From NCBI GenBank assembly GCA_050952465.1, contig JBMNKZ010000007.1, forward strand, positions 62,001 through 126,000: a stretch of 64,000 bases of DNA, read 5' to 3'. Shown here in pieces: positions 8,890-16,631 of the stretch (its first letter is position 1; every line of letters begins with the position of its first letter). The DNA comes from DUPU01 sp050952465. GTDB lineage: Bacteria > Bacillota > Dehalobacteriia > Dehalobacteriales > Dehalobacteriaceae. A program made the position numbers and the translations under genes. The notes under the pieces were generated by a model. That model searched no databases. It was not told where the DNA came from and saw only the letters and a list, made by a program, of their open reading frames with translations.

Positions 8890-9879
8890 TCAAAAATCCA
8901 GCATTTTACCTCGAGAGAATGTGATTTCTCTCGTTTTCAGCAAATATAGTACCGCAAAATATACCATCATCCCAACTGTCACAGAAACCCCTGCCTGTAA
9001 GGGTTATCAAACTAATGCTTATGGTGAAAATGTTGAAGCCATCATCCCAACTGTCACAGAAACCCCTGCCTGTAAGGCCAGGCCGATCCTACCATAATTA
9101 TGTAAATAAACCTCAAGATGCCCTTTTAATAACAGAATCACCCAAGTCATTACTGCAGAGGATAGGATGCTTTTAGCTAAGAGCACCCACAAATCCTTAG
9201 TCAGAAAACCTACAACCATTTTATCTTCTTTGTCTGTTTTGTCTAATCTGTCTAACCTGCCCAAATACATCAAAAGCAGTCCGCAATTTACTATCGCACC
9301 CGCGGAGCTTGCTAGGGCTAATCCTCCATGGGCTAAATAAGGAATTAACCCAAGACTTAAACCTAAGTTAACTAAAGCAGCCGCCGAATAAGCTTTAACC
9401 GGTTGTGACATATTCTTTAAGGCATAAAAACCATAATTCAGAATGGTATTCAGAGCTCTGCAAGTTAAGCCTACAGCATAAAACATTAGGGCATAAGAAG
9501 TACGTTCCGTATCTTCTGCCGAAAAAACTCCCGTTTGGAAAAAGAAAAAAACAATTTCCTTCCTTAGCACCATCAGTACCCCACTCACCGGCAGAAGCAA
9601 AATAATCAGCAGCTTAATCCACTTACGTATAGCTTCATTTAAGTATCTTAGCTCCTCTTTTTTATTATCTGCATCCACGATCATAGACCGAAACTTTAGG
9701 CACTTAAAAGTTGACCCATTCAGCCCTACTCTTTCCTGGTAAAATAATATCGGGCTGCCGTCAGATATTTTTATTACTAAAGCAATAAACATAAATATGG
9801 GAAAAAGAAATATCACTACAAGAAGGGAAAAACAAATATCAAAAATTCTTTTTATAATTAATTGTCCCACTGACAGCAT
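8890..9879 (-). pseudogene. Chimera of a sugar transferase N terminus and a MurJ-type flippase C terminus
   Basis: The open frame 9019-9879 starts as a polyprenyl-phosphate sugar transferase (KRIFDICFSLLVVIFLFP, then ERVGLNG and KFRSM, about residues 9-68). It stops resembling that family after residue about 84 (EELRYLNEA). From there to the end it reads as the C-terminal half of a MurJ/MviN lipid flippase (NTILNYGFYALKNMSQPVKAY segment). The catalytic second half of the transferase and the first half of the flippase are both missing. A 39-base direct repeat near the 3' end brings in stop codons; beyond them the same frame resumes (VYFAVLYLLKTREITFS) and ends at 8890. This looks like a deletion fusion and is probably inactive. 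Confidence 0.7.
8964..9077. repeat. 39-base direct repeat, 75-base period
   Basis: The 39 bases at 8964-9002 recur identically at 9039-9077, separated by 36 bases. On the minus strand both encode LQAGVSVTVGMM in the same frame, but the spacer adds TAA and TGA stops, cutting the flippase-like frame short. It looks like a local duplication with unrelated filler. Confidence 0.85.
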
Positions 9880-9894
9880 CCATCTTTGGCCTCC

Positions 9895-10503
9895 TCAACT
9901 GACTGTATCTAAGCTGTCCGCCATATTTAAGACTGTCCCCAGGATAGGAACCTCCAAACTACCTAATAAGCCCACTGCTTTTTTTACAGTTTTCCTTTTG
10001 TACATCCCTGCGGCGATCACAAGCAGTACCCCGTCTGTTTTAGTGGAAAGCAAAGCGGCATCAGATGATGTTAAGAGGGGCGGTGTATCAAAAAGAATTA
10101 TTTCCGCCTGTTTTTTCATTTCATCAATAAACGGACTTAATGATTCTGATACTAAGACTTTCCCCGGGTCAGGAGGAAGATATCCTGTAGGAACGACAAG
10201 TAAGTTTCTATTGATCGTTTCTTGTACTACCTCAGCCGGATCATTTATTTCCCTTTGGAGAACCGAAGTTAATCCTTGAAAAGCATTATTTATGTTCCAA
10301 ATTTTATGCTGGACAGGATCTCTTAAATTTGCATCAACTATCATGACCTTGCGTCCGGATTCCGCCAGTGCCAGGGCCAGATGGGCTGTGATCAGAGATT
10401 TTCCTTCTTTAGGCCCGGAACTGGTAATTAATAGCGTGTGTAGGTTATTACCCAAGCCTTTTACCTGAAGGCCGGCTTTTAATATTCTAAATTCCTCTAT
10501 CAT
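9895..10503 (-). CDS. CpsD/CapB-type tyrosine-protein kinase (BY-kinase)
   Basis: Cytoplasmic ATPase/autokinase that, with its membrane modulator, controls the length and export of capsular polysaccharide. The 202 residues include Walker A SSGPKEGKS (about 29-37), Walker A' VMIVDANLRDP (about 53-63) and Walker B IILFDTPP. The usual C-terminal tyrosine cluster that is autophosphorylated is absent: the protein ends LNMADSLDTVS. The start ATG overlaps the stop of the modulator gene by four bases, so the two are translationally coupled. A GGGAGG site lies inside the upstream gene. The ATP-binding part looks intact; whether it still works as a kinase is unclear. Confidence 0.88.
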   Translation of the reverse strand: MIEEFRILKAGLQVKGLGNNLHTLLITSSGPKEGKSLITAHLALALAESGRKVMIVDANLRDPVQHKIWNINNAFQGLTSVLQREINDPAEVVQETINRNLLVVPTGYLPPDPGKVLVSESLSPFIDEMKKQAEIILFDTPPLLTSSDAALLSTKTDGVLLVIAAGMYKRKTVKKAVGLLGSLEVPILGTVLNMADSLDTVS

Positions 10504-11204
10504 AACTTTTCCTCCCTCATGGAAAAACCATAAACCCCACCCGGATTTTTAGATATAACTCCCAGTACCGGCAGTTTGAGAAATTTAGATAAGTCCTCCG
10601 CGGTTTTTACGGTACTGTCCAAAAAGATGACCAAAATAATCCTGCTTACTGCAATAAGAAAGCCAATTATCCCCGCCACCGCAATTGCATATCCTGATTT
10701 TTGATCCTGAGGCTCTGTCGGCAAGGAAGCTTCCTCCACCAAAGTCAAACTGTCAATTTTCATAACTTGCTCGATCTTTTCCATGAAAACTTTGGTCAAA
10801 GTATTGGCAATTCTTTGGGCTCTATAAGGGTCTTTATCTTTCACTATAATTTGAATTAATCCTGTATTGCTTAAACGACATGTGGCTACTCGTTCTTTAA
10901 ACTCCTCCGGTGTTTCCTTAAGTTTTTCTATGTAAATCACCTTTTCCGCCACCGATCTACTTTGGGCAATTTCCTCATACATTTGAGTCAATTGATGATG
11001 TGCGGTTAATATGTCGCTATACTGCATCAGCGAGTTTTGCTGGAGAAAATCTTTGGGCACGACCATTACCAAACTAGATGCCTGATAAGAAGGAGGTAAC
11101 AAGAAAAAAACAACTAAAGCAGCGGTTACAGCAAATATCCCGGTAAGGGTCAGAATACTCTTCCACCCTTTTCTGAAACTGTTTAATAACAGGTAAATTT
11201 CCAC
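10500..11204 (-). CDS. Wzz/YveK-type polysaccharide chain-length modulator
   Basis: Membrane partner of the BY-kinase. About 234 residues, with a transmembrane segment near residues 18-40 (LTLTGIFAVTAALVVFFLL), an extracytoplasmic loop of about 130 residues and a second membrane helix (GYAIAVAGIIGFLIAVSRI) near the C terminus, as expected for the Wzz fold. Three GTG codons lie at the start; the one at 11204 is best spaced from GAAAGGG, and 11213 is the alternative. The gene begins 14 bases after galE and overlaps the kinase gene by four bases, giving an operon galE - modulator - kinase. Confidence 0.86.
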   Translation of the reverse strand: MEIYLLLNSFRKGWKSILTLTGIFAVTAALVVFFLLPPSYQASSLVMVVPKDFLQQNSLMQYSDILTAHHQLTQMYEEIAQSRSVAEKVIYIEKLKETPEEFKERVATCRLSNTGLIQIIVKDKDPYRAQRIANTLTKVFMEKIEQVMKIDSLTLVEEASLPTEPQDQKSGYAIAVAGIIGFLIAVSRIILVIFLDSTVKTAEDLSKFLKLPVLGVISKNPGGVYGFSMREEKL

Positions 11205-11218
11205 ACCAACCACCCTTT

Positions 11219-12205
11219 CTACTTGCTAAAACCTTGGAGGTGAGTCTTATGCCAATCCCAGGCACTTTTCATTATTTCATCCAACTGGGGAAATAAAGGA
11301 CGCCACCCTAATTCCCGACGAATTTTTTCACAGTCAGCCACTAATACTGCCGGATCACCGGGACGAGGGGGACTGACCCGATATTTTATCTCACATCGGG
11401 AGATGCGTTTTGCTGACTCCACAACTTCCAGCACACTGTATCCTCTTTCATTCCCCATGTTGTAAATACCCTTATTCATCCCCTCTCTTAAAGCTTGTAA
11501 AGCCAAAATGTGCCCTTCCGCCAGGTCAACGACATGGACAAAATCCCGCACTGCCGTTCTGTCCGGGGTAGGATAATCTCCTCCGTATATATGCAGTTCT
11601 TTTTTCTGCTTCAGGGCTACCTGTAGAGCCAAAGGGATTAAATGAGTTTCCGGATTATGATCCTCACCTATTTTTCCTGTAGGATCGGCCCCAGCAGCAT
11701 TAAAATACCGCAAGGAAACATATCTTAAGCCATAAGTCTGGTGATACCTTTCTAAAACCTTTTCAATTTGGAGTTTGGTATCACCATAGGGATTAGTGGG
11801 ATTTAGCATATGGCTTTCTTTGATGGGCAAAGATATCGGTTCCCCATATACCGCAGCAGAGGAAGAAAAAACAAAGTGCTTTACTCCCCTGTTGATAACC
11901 TCATTTAGAAATAGTATGCTCTTGGCCACATTGTTTTCAAAATACTTGGCCGGGTTGACCATTGACTCCCCCACTTGACTTTCCGCGGCAAAATGCATTA
12001 CTGCCTGCACATGATATTTTTGGATTGTTTCCGCCACCTTAGTCCTATCCCCGATATCCCCAACTACTAAAGGGAATCCTTTTACCGCTTCCATATGTCC
12101 TCTGCTCAGGTTATCGTAAATAACAACGTCAAAGCCTTTCTCAGCAAGCCTATGGACAGTGTGACTCCCAATATATCCGGCACCGCCCGTTATCAGTACC
12201 ACCAT
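11219..12205 (-). CDS. galE: UDP-glucose 4-epimerase
   Basis: Interconverts UDP-glucose and UDP-galactose. The 328 residues show the NAD loop TGGAGYIGSHTVH, NLSRGH, SSSAAVYGEP, the catalytic YGDTKLQIE (Tyr-x-x-x-Lys), LRYFNAAGADPTG, and the RDFVHVVDLAEGH segment, all characteristic of bacterial GalE. AAGGAAG precedes the ATG. It is the first gene of the minus-strand block running to ugd and supplies UDP-galactose for the polymer whose length the next two genes control. Confidence 0.94.
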   Translation of the reverse strand: MVVLITGGAGYIGSHTVHRLAEKGFDVVIYDNLSRGHMEAVKGFPLVVGDIGDRTKVAETIQKYHVQAVMHFAAESQVGESMVNPAKYFENNVAKSILFLNEVINRGVKHFVFSSSAAVYGEPISLPIKESHMLNPTNPYGDTKLQIEKVLERYHQTYGLRYVSLRYFNAAGADPTGKIGEDHNPETHLIPLALQVALKQKKELHIYGGDYPTPDRTAVRDFVHVVDLAEGHILALQALREGMNKGIYNMGNERGYSVLEVVESAKRISRCEIKYRVSPPRPGDPAVLVADCEKIRRELGWRPLFPQLDEIMKSAWDWHKTHLQGFSK

Positions 12206-12229
12206 TTTGACACTTCCTTATCCTTAATC

Positions 12230-12400
12230 AAAAACAGCGTTCTTAGCGCCCGTTGGGTTTTTACTCCACCTGACGTAGCCGCTCCTTGCCATCCGTGGCA
12301 TCGCGGTATCAGGTCATCCATGGCCGTCGAAAGTCGTTATCCAGGGGCTATACGGTTCTTATCTCCCTCTTAAAGGAAGGGGGAGGCTTGAACTGTTAGC
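12230..12400. other. GC-rich structured intergenic segment, possible IS200/IS605 right-end remnant
   Basis: The 573-base gap upstream of galE holds about 170 bases that are clearly more GC-rich than their surroundings and have no coding frame. On the plus strand they end in a CTCCC...GGGGGAG hairpin (12363-12385) followed by GCTTGAAC, reminiscent of the structured right end and guide-RNA scaffold of IS200/IS605 elements. No transposase or TnpB coding sequence is left beside it. I could not match it firmly, and it could be another structured RNA. Confidence 0.3.
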
Positions 12401-12505
12401 TATCGGATAAACCACAACCCATGAGTCCAATCCCTAATTCGATCTATCATTCTATAAGCACAACATGTTATCAAGCTCATATATGAAAAATTACCACTTG
12501 CCTAT

Positions 12506-12548
12506 CTTGTCATAATATCTTATTCCAATGAGATAATTTGGTGACAAG
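12506..12548. repeat. Short palindromic intergenic repeat, copy 1
   Basis: CTTGTCA (12506-12512) pairs with TGACAAG (12542-12548) around an inner ATCTTATT / AATGAGAT pair. The 20 bases at 12507-12526 recur exactly at 25375-25394, so this is a dispersed intergenic palindrome. Confidence 0.55.
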
Positions 12549-12592
12549 CTAAACCGTCAAAAATCAACTCAAACTGGATAAAGGATTAATTC

Positions 12593-12636
12593 AAAAAAAC
12601 AGGGCAGTAACGAAACCCAGTTTCGTTACTGCCCTG
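12593..12636 (-). terminator. Rho-independent terminator
   Basis: Sixteen-base perfect stem (12600-12615 with 12621-12636) and a five-base loop CCCAG. Read on the minus strand it is followed by a run of seven T. It lies about 140 bases after the stop of the DUF3786 gene and should end that minus-strand unit. Confidence 0.85.
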
Positions 12637-12778
12637 ACATTTTAGCCCCAGCAAACTATTATATATCATGCTTCCTTACCGATCACTCATGCATTTTTTT
12701 CGTTAAAGCCCCATTCTCTTTCAACAGCCAGACAATAGGGCGAGATAGGGCGAAGAGCCTTCTGTTCTCGGTGGTTTC

Positions 12779-13444
12779 TTACACCCCAGTACCTGCATCC
12801 CAAAAAGGATCTTGCCGCCTACCGGAATTAGGGGCAAAGGGTGAGCGCAGCAACTTATGACCTAAATAGTAGCCAAACCCGATAATGGTCTCTATTGGTG
12901 AGAAACACTCGATAGTACTGTCAAACAAGAAGTTGGCCGAGCCGCCAAATTCCTCGTCCGCCTGCCACATGAGAACAGCCAGCGGTACTTTGGGGAATGC
13001 GGCAAATACTTGAGCACTGTCCCCCATCCTGAGTTTTTTACCGTTCAGGGCGGCAGCGGCACAGTCAAAGGCGGCTAGATCATATTGAAAGGTACTTACT
13101 AAGGCATCAAGCACCTCTTTTTTGAAAGCCGGATAGAAAATTGCACCACCGTTAGGTACTTCCTTTAGTGTAATCCATTGGCCCGACGGTGTAATATCCT
13201 GAGCATAAGTAAGATAATGGAGGATTAGTATCCCGGTACCCAGGGCACAGCGGATGCCTGTTGACAGGTCATATATCTCCTCATTATTTAGATCTACAAT
13301 AAAGGGCCTTTCAAAAAAAGGAACGCAGTATTGGCCGGGAATTGCATAGTATTCCGCACCAGCATTGGCACATACTGTCACAGGGTTCTTCCCCTGCAAG
13401 TCGGCCATAGCCTTATTAAAGGCAATCCTATAATTCGAACCCAC
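12779..13444 (-). CDS. DUF3786 domain protein
   Basis: A 221-residue cytoplasmic protein of a family without assigned function, common in anaerobic Clostridia and Deltaproteobacteria. It shows the family layout: an N-terminal alpha segment, LNNEEIYDL, ILHYLTYA, FPKVPLAVLMWQADEEF and a C-terminal segment ending GFGYYLGHKLL. The start is GTG, 7 bases after AAAGGGGGA. It stands alone between a gene remnant and a strong terminator. Family members often sit near corrinoid or methyltransferase genes; here the only hint of that is a neighbouring radical-SAM remnant, so no role is proposed. Confidence 0.75.
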   Translation of the reverse strand: MGSNYRIAFNKAMADLQGKNPVTVCANAGAEYYAIPGQYCVPFFERPFIVDLNNEEIYDLSTGIRCALGTGILILHYLTYAQDITPSGQWITLKEVPNGGAIFYPAFKKEVLDALVSTFQYDLAAFDCAAAALNGKKLRMGDSAQVFAAFPKVPLAVLMWQADEEFGGSANFLFDSTIECFSPIETIIGFGYYLGHKLLRSPFAPNSGRRQDPFWDAGTGV

Positions 13445-13560
13445 TCTAATTCCCCCTTTGTTTCCCTGTCATGACCAAGTACGCTCTGCCTCCACCCCAT
13501 CGGACAACTTGGCCCGGTGAAGAAACACGACAAAGAGATATCCCGTTCCGACCAGGACTT

Positions 13561-13626
13561 TAATTTCCTTAAGAAATGCTCTGGTCCTGGGGATACCACC
13601 AATTAGGTTACCATCAATGAACACGC
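13561..13626 (-). pseudogene. Fragment of a B12/radical-SAM gene
   Basis: About 66 bases read, on the minus strand, VFIDGNLIGGIPRTRAFLKEI, closely matching FIDDNLIGNIPWAKAFLKEI of the intact radical-SAM protein at 19882-21228. The match is also clear at DNA level with 20543-20610. Sequence on both sides does not match, so this is a small relic of a second copy between two unrelated genes. Confidence 0.6.
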
Positions 13627-13628
13627 CT

Positions 13629-14270
13629 TCATTTAACCCTTTCCTGAAGAGTAACCTTGACCGTATCGCCGGGTTGTTTGCCAATTTTTGCCCGAATATC
13701 CTTGCGGATACCTATGATGTGGCAAGGGGTACCCATTTTTACCACAATTCCGTCATATGGTTCATCATCAAAGGTAGCATGGACAGGGACGCGACTTTTC
13801 CCAAATTCCTTTTTCACATCAAAAGGGATTTCTATATATGCCCCATCAATATCAGGAACCTTTTGGATGACGGCTACAAAGTCATATACCGGCTTATCTT
13901 TTAGAACACCCTTTGTCTTGGCGGCAATTTCCTGCACCCTGTACCGAGTGATTTCCTCAATCAAATCATAGGGTATGGGTTTGGAAAACGGGAATTGGAT
14001 CGCACCCTTCGTTGTTTTATATTCCCGTAGCTTTTCAGCAAAGACATGCACCGCGTCATCCCCGGGATAAAGCCCGAGGTGATTTTTGGCCGCTGCAAAA
14101 TGAATGAGATTCTCTGTTTGCCAGAACGTGGGCATCTGCCAGCTTATCTTTTCTTTGGCATCGGGAGCGGCTTTACGGATAGTGCTCCGGACTCGTTCCA
14201 GTATCTCCCCCACATGGTCAGGAAACAGCGCTATGTATTCATCAATGGTGTTATATGCCGGTCTTTCCAC
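13629..14270 (-). CDS. DUF1801-DUF1905 fusion protein
   Basis: A 213-residue protein made of two small domains. Residues about 10-115 match the YdhG/DUF1801 type (TIDEYIALFPDHV, ISWQMPTFWQ, IHFAAAKNHLGLYPG, AIQFPFSKPIP). Residues about 130-213 match DUF1905 (AYIEIPFDVKKEFGKSRVPVHATFDDEPY, then GDTVKVTLQER). Both are small alpha/beta domains of unknown function often fused in Firmicutes. No ATG is available: the start given is GTG at 14270, with no good ribosome site, and the frame stays open back to the TAG at 14295-14297 that ends the upstream gene. Translation coupled to that gene is likely. Confidence 0.75.
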   Translation of the reverse strand: MERPAYNTIDEYIALFPDHVGEILERVRSTIRKAAPDAKEKISWQMPTFWQTENLIHFAAAKNHLGLYPGDDAVHVFAEKLREYKTTKGAIQFPFSKPIPYDLIEEITRYRVQEIAAKTKGVLKDKPVYDFVAVIQKVPDIDGAYIEIPFDVKKEFGKSRVPVHATFDDEPYDGIVVKMGTPCHIIGIRKDIRAKIGKQPGDTVKVTLQERVK

Positions 14271-14294
14271 AGGTACTTTACGCGGACGTCTTGA

Positions 14295-14651
14295 CTAAGT
14301 AAGAATATATGCCTGCCCAATACGTTCTACTAATGCTGAAAACAAAGTATTGTCCGTTACCTTAAAATAATGGACCACACGGTTTCTTGATGTTTGTAAT
14401 ACTTTGAGCGGTTTCCATTCATCATGGAGAACATCAGAGGCAAAGGCAACCACCATATAGTCTTTGTTGGCACTCACCTCGGCAAAAGTGGAAGTATGTT
14501 TCCACAGTATGGCTTTTGTTGTCTCATACTCATCAAATTCTCCGATTTTCTCAAGAGCTATGTGGCGAAGCTGTTCATAAAGCGGCTGCCACTTGGCACG
14601 CACACCGGAAAATATCGAATTTGCCAGATTAATCACTCCCTTCTTTTCCAA
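14295..14651 (-). CDS. DUF5655-like small protein
   Basis: A 118-residue protein resembling DUF5655-type domains: an N-terminal helix (PLYEQLRHIALEKIGEF), a KHTSTFAEV strand, MVVAFASDV and a C-terminal RVVHYFKVTD...LVERIGQAYIL segment. The family assignment is tentative and the function unknown. The start shown is TTG, only two bases after GGAGG; the in-frame GTG five codons later is also possible. It is followed directly by the DUF1801-DUF1905 gene, whose frame opens at this gene's stop, and the two are probably co-transcribed. Confidence 0.6.
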   Translation of the reverse strand: MEKKGVINLANSIFSGVRAKWQPLYEQLRHIALEKIGEFDEYETTKAILWKHTSTFAEVSANKDYMVVAFASDVLHDEWKPLKVLQTSRNRVVHYFKVTDNTLFSALVERIGQAYILT

Positions 14652-14845
14652 TTCCTCCTAATTATTCTCTGTTCTCAGCAAAAGAAATCTCAGGCGCTTC
14701 TGAAGCTAATATCTGCCAGCAGGCCAAAAAACAGTATAGCGACTGGCATTGCGCTGACTGTTAGCAAAAACCACTTAATCAGATTTTCTAAATTAACAAA
14801 CTGAGACAGTTCTTCCGCAGTACTGAGAAAACTTTTATTTAGACT

Positions 14846-14875
14846 AAAAAAGTCGGGAGGATATCCCCCCAACTT
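14846..14875 (-). terminator. Rho-independent terminator
   Basis: On the minus strand AAGTTGGGGGG pairs with CCTCCCGACTT (two G-T pairs) and is followed by a run of T. It overlaps the stop codon of the 61-residue gene upstream, ending that single-gene unit. Confidence 0.75.
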
Positions 14876-15059
14876 ATTTTTTCTTCGGCTTCTTTTTTGT
14901 TTCTGTCAGCTCATCCCTAGTCTCCATATCCATTCTGGAGATTGGGAAGTTATCGGGGCCATAAATAGTATTATCCTCAGCAAATTCCATTACCATGTTT
15001 CTTAATCTTTCGGACAATACTGAATCGGGATCCGGGACCACACGTTTTTTTGTGGTCAT
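14874..15059 (-). CDS. Small hypothetical protein (61 residues)
   Basis: Short hydrophilic protein starting MTTKKRVVPDPDSVLSERLR and ending in a basic tail ETKKKPKKK, with a predicted helix containing MVMEFAEDN. The start is fixed by GGAGGTGAT, 4 bases before the ATG at 15059; a longer frame from 15089 lacks such a site. The stop is embedded in a terminator stem, so this is a well-bounded single-gene unit. I do not recognise a family. Confidence 0.6.
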   Translation of the reverse strand: MTTKKRVVPDPDSVLSERLRNMVMEFAEDNTIYGPDNFPISRMDMETRDELTETKKKPKKK

Positions 15060-15256
15060 AATAATCACCTCCAACAAATATTGTCCCATTACCTTGCTAT
15101 TTTATGTAACACCAGGGAAGCAAGCCTAATGATAGATTTGACAATCTGTCTATTCCTGATATAAAGTACTTTCCATCCCCCAATAGCCGGAAAGATAATA
15201 GTCTCGGTAAAAAGCCGCATAAGGCAGGAATCTTCTTGTTGGAGATGAAGGGCCCT

Positions 15257-15820
15257 TCAACGAAGGCAGCGTTTAACTTTATTCACTAATTTTTCATACA
15301 CCTTATGCATATGAGGCTCATTTGACCATATATTGATTTCATCCAGGGGAATCCATTTTACGCCGCTGTTTTCATCCTCCTTAACGGTAAAATCTTGGTT
15401 CTCGTCAACTTCAATCAAATAGGTCAGGGATAAATGCAGATGCGGGGAAATATATTCCCCTCTTTTGATATGACCTACCACAGTCAAAACATCCAGGGAA
15501 AATATATCGGACATCACCGGTCGGGCATGAATAACCCCTGTTTCTTCCCTTAATTCTTTAAGTGCAACTTTTAAAAAATCTTTTTCTCCATCAACATGGC
15601 CACCAATCCAAGACCAGGAATTATAAATATTATGATGCACCATAAGAACCTTATCCCTGCTTTTATTAACAGCAAATGCCGAACTGGTGAAATGGGCAAT
15701 CTTATTATTCCGGGTTAGTACATCCTCAAATCTTTCTATAGCGTATAAGATTAACTCTTTGTCCTTTGTTTCCTGTTCATTTTGAGGGCAATATTTTTTT
15801 ATTACATCTATCCAATGCAT
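15257..15820 (-). CDS. Nudix hydrolase
   Basis: Hydrolyses a nucleoside diphosphate linked to another moiety; substrate unknown. The complete Nudix box G-x5-E-x7-REELxEEtG is seen as GGHVDGEKDFLKVALKELRE followed by ETGV (about residues 77-100). There is an N-terminal helical part of about 45 residues before the fold. Length is 187 residues from the ATG at 15820, preceded by GGAGAG; a GTG five codons upstream overlaps this site and is less likely. It is followed by no recognisable partner gene. Confidence 0.88.
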   Translation of the reverse strand: MHWIDVIKKYCPQNEQETKDKELILYAIERFEDVLTRNNKIAHFTSSAFAVNKSRDKVLMVHHNIYNSWSWIGGHVDGEKDFLKVALKELREETGVIHARPVMSDIFSLDVLTVVGHIKRGEYISPHLHLSLTYLIEVDENQDFTVKEDENSGVKWIPLDEINIWSNEPHMHKVYEKLVNKVKRCLR

Positions 15821-15836
15821 TATTTCTCTCCACACT

Positions 15837-16016
15837 TAACAGCTTTATCTGCCGGCTCCGGCTTAGGTTGAGGAAGGCTGTATGCTCTTCTCCCTTCCAC
15901 AATGTCTTTCCCTGTTACCTTTGTCCCTTGCCTATTCCATTCTACTTATTTTTTAAATTTTCCTTCAAGAATTTATTGATATTGCTTTAATTGCTTTTTG
16001 AAACATTTCTTTATCT
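15837..16016. repeat. Condensed, collinear relic of the 16.96-18.06 kb segment
   Basis: Four pieces match, in the same order and orientation, pieces of the downstream region: 15837-15868 with 16958-16988 (inside the protease gene), 15867-15890 with 17256-17279, 15889-15975 with 17504-17592 (nearly identical, intergenic), and 15981-16016 with 18028-18063 (inside apt). About 1100 bases have collapsed to 180. This is the skeleton of a former tandem duplication reduced by several internal deletions. Confidence 0.75.
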
Positions 16017-16240
16017 TACAATGTTCTCTTCTGCCATTGTGTATCTATAACCGGTTTCCCTATTCTCCCCATAGCGAGGCACCTAAGACAGGTTTATATT
16101 TAATATTTTATTAAGTTAAAAATACCAGAAATACAGGGAAATGTCCTAAGTATAATACCACAATTACCCTAACCTCTCTAAAACAGTCTCATTATCAATA
16201 AAGATGGGCAACGTATACTTCAATTATATGACAAAAAACC

Positions 16241-16269
16241 TTCACAAAATCAAATTATTTCAATAATAT
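16241..16269 (+). promoter_or_regulatory. Sigma-A-type promoter
   Basis: TTCACA (16241-16246), a 17-base spacer and TAATAT (16264-16269), about 30 bases before the small Lys-rich gene at 16300, in an AT-rich gap. Reasonable but not perfect matches to -35 and -10. Confidence 0.4.
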
Positions 16270-16299
16270 ATTTTATAAAATAAAATAGGGGGGTTCTTT

Positions 16300-16485
16300 A
16301 TGTCCAAACATAAAAAGAAAAAATGCAGTGATGATAAACTAAAGGTAAAAGTCAGACAATCTGATGATGGTTGTAAGAAAAAAATTAAAATTTACAATGA
16401 CAGCTTTAAAGTAAAAGTGCGGGTGAAAGGCCAAGAGTGCATAATTGATAATGGTGATGATTATGGTGAAGATTGGAGGTGCTAA
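16300..16485 (+). CDS. Small Lys-rich hypothetical protein (61 residues)
   Basis: A 61-residue protein, strongly basic in its first two thirds (MSKHKKKKCSDDKLKVKVRQ) and acidic at the end (DNGDDYGEDWRC). Two alternating-charge segments, KLKVKVRQ and FKVKVRVKGQ, flank a third, KKKIKIY, and look like repeated beta strands. It contains four cysteines, the last as the C-terminal residue. A GGGGGG site lies 6 bases before the ATG, a plausible promoter lies just upstream and an inverted repeat follows, so it is probably a real gene. No family is recognised. Confidence 0.55.
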   Translation: MSKHKKKKCSDDKLKVKVRQSDDGCKKKIKIYNDSFKVKVRVKGQECIIDNGDDYGEDWRC

Positions 16486-16522
16486 TATTCCTCTTGTAAA
16501 AGCATTTGGATAAGAAATCCCC

Positions 16523-16559
16523 AATGCTCCGTCGAGAATCTACTTCTGACGGAGCATTT
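16523..16559. terminator. Inverted repeat between convergent genes
   Basis: AATGCTCCGTC (16523-16533) pairs perfectly with GACGGAGCATT (16548-16558) over a 14-base loop, between the small plus-strand gene and the convergent protease gene. No long T run follows, so it is a weak or bidirectional terminator. Confidence 0.45.
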
Positions 16560-16631
16560 GCGTAGTAGATTCCTTAGAAGCACCTAAAAGGAAATCCAGT
16601 ATTTTCATATAATCCACTTCAGTTCACCTTG

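Noticed and set aside
8870..9097. Plus-strand frame over the 39-base repeats
   Set aside because: The repeated peptide arises from the antisense of a MurJ-like gene; the minus-strand reading explains both copies.
14690..14872. 60-codon frame with a hydrophobic segment downstream of the 61-residue gene
   Set aside because: Its only early start is a TTG inside a terminator stem, with no ribosome site; probably noncoding.
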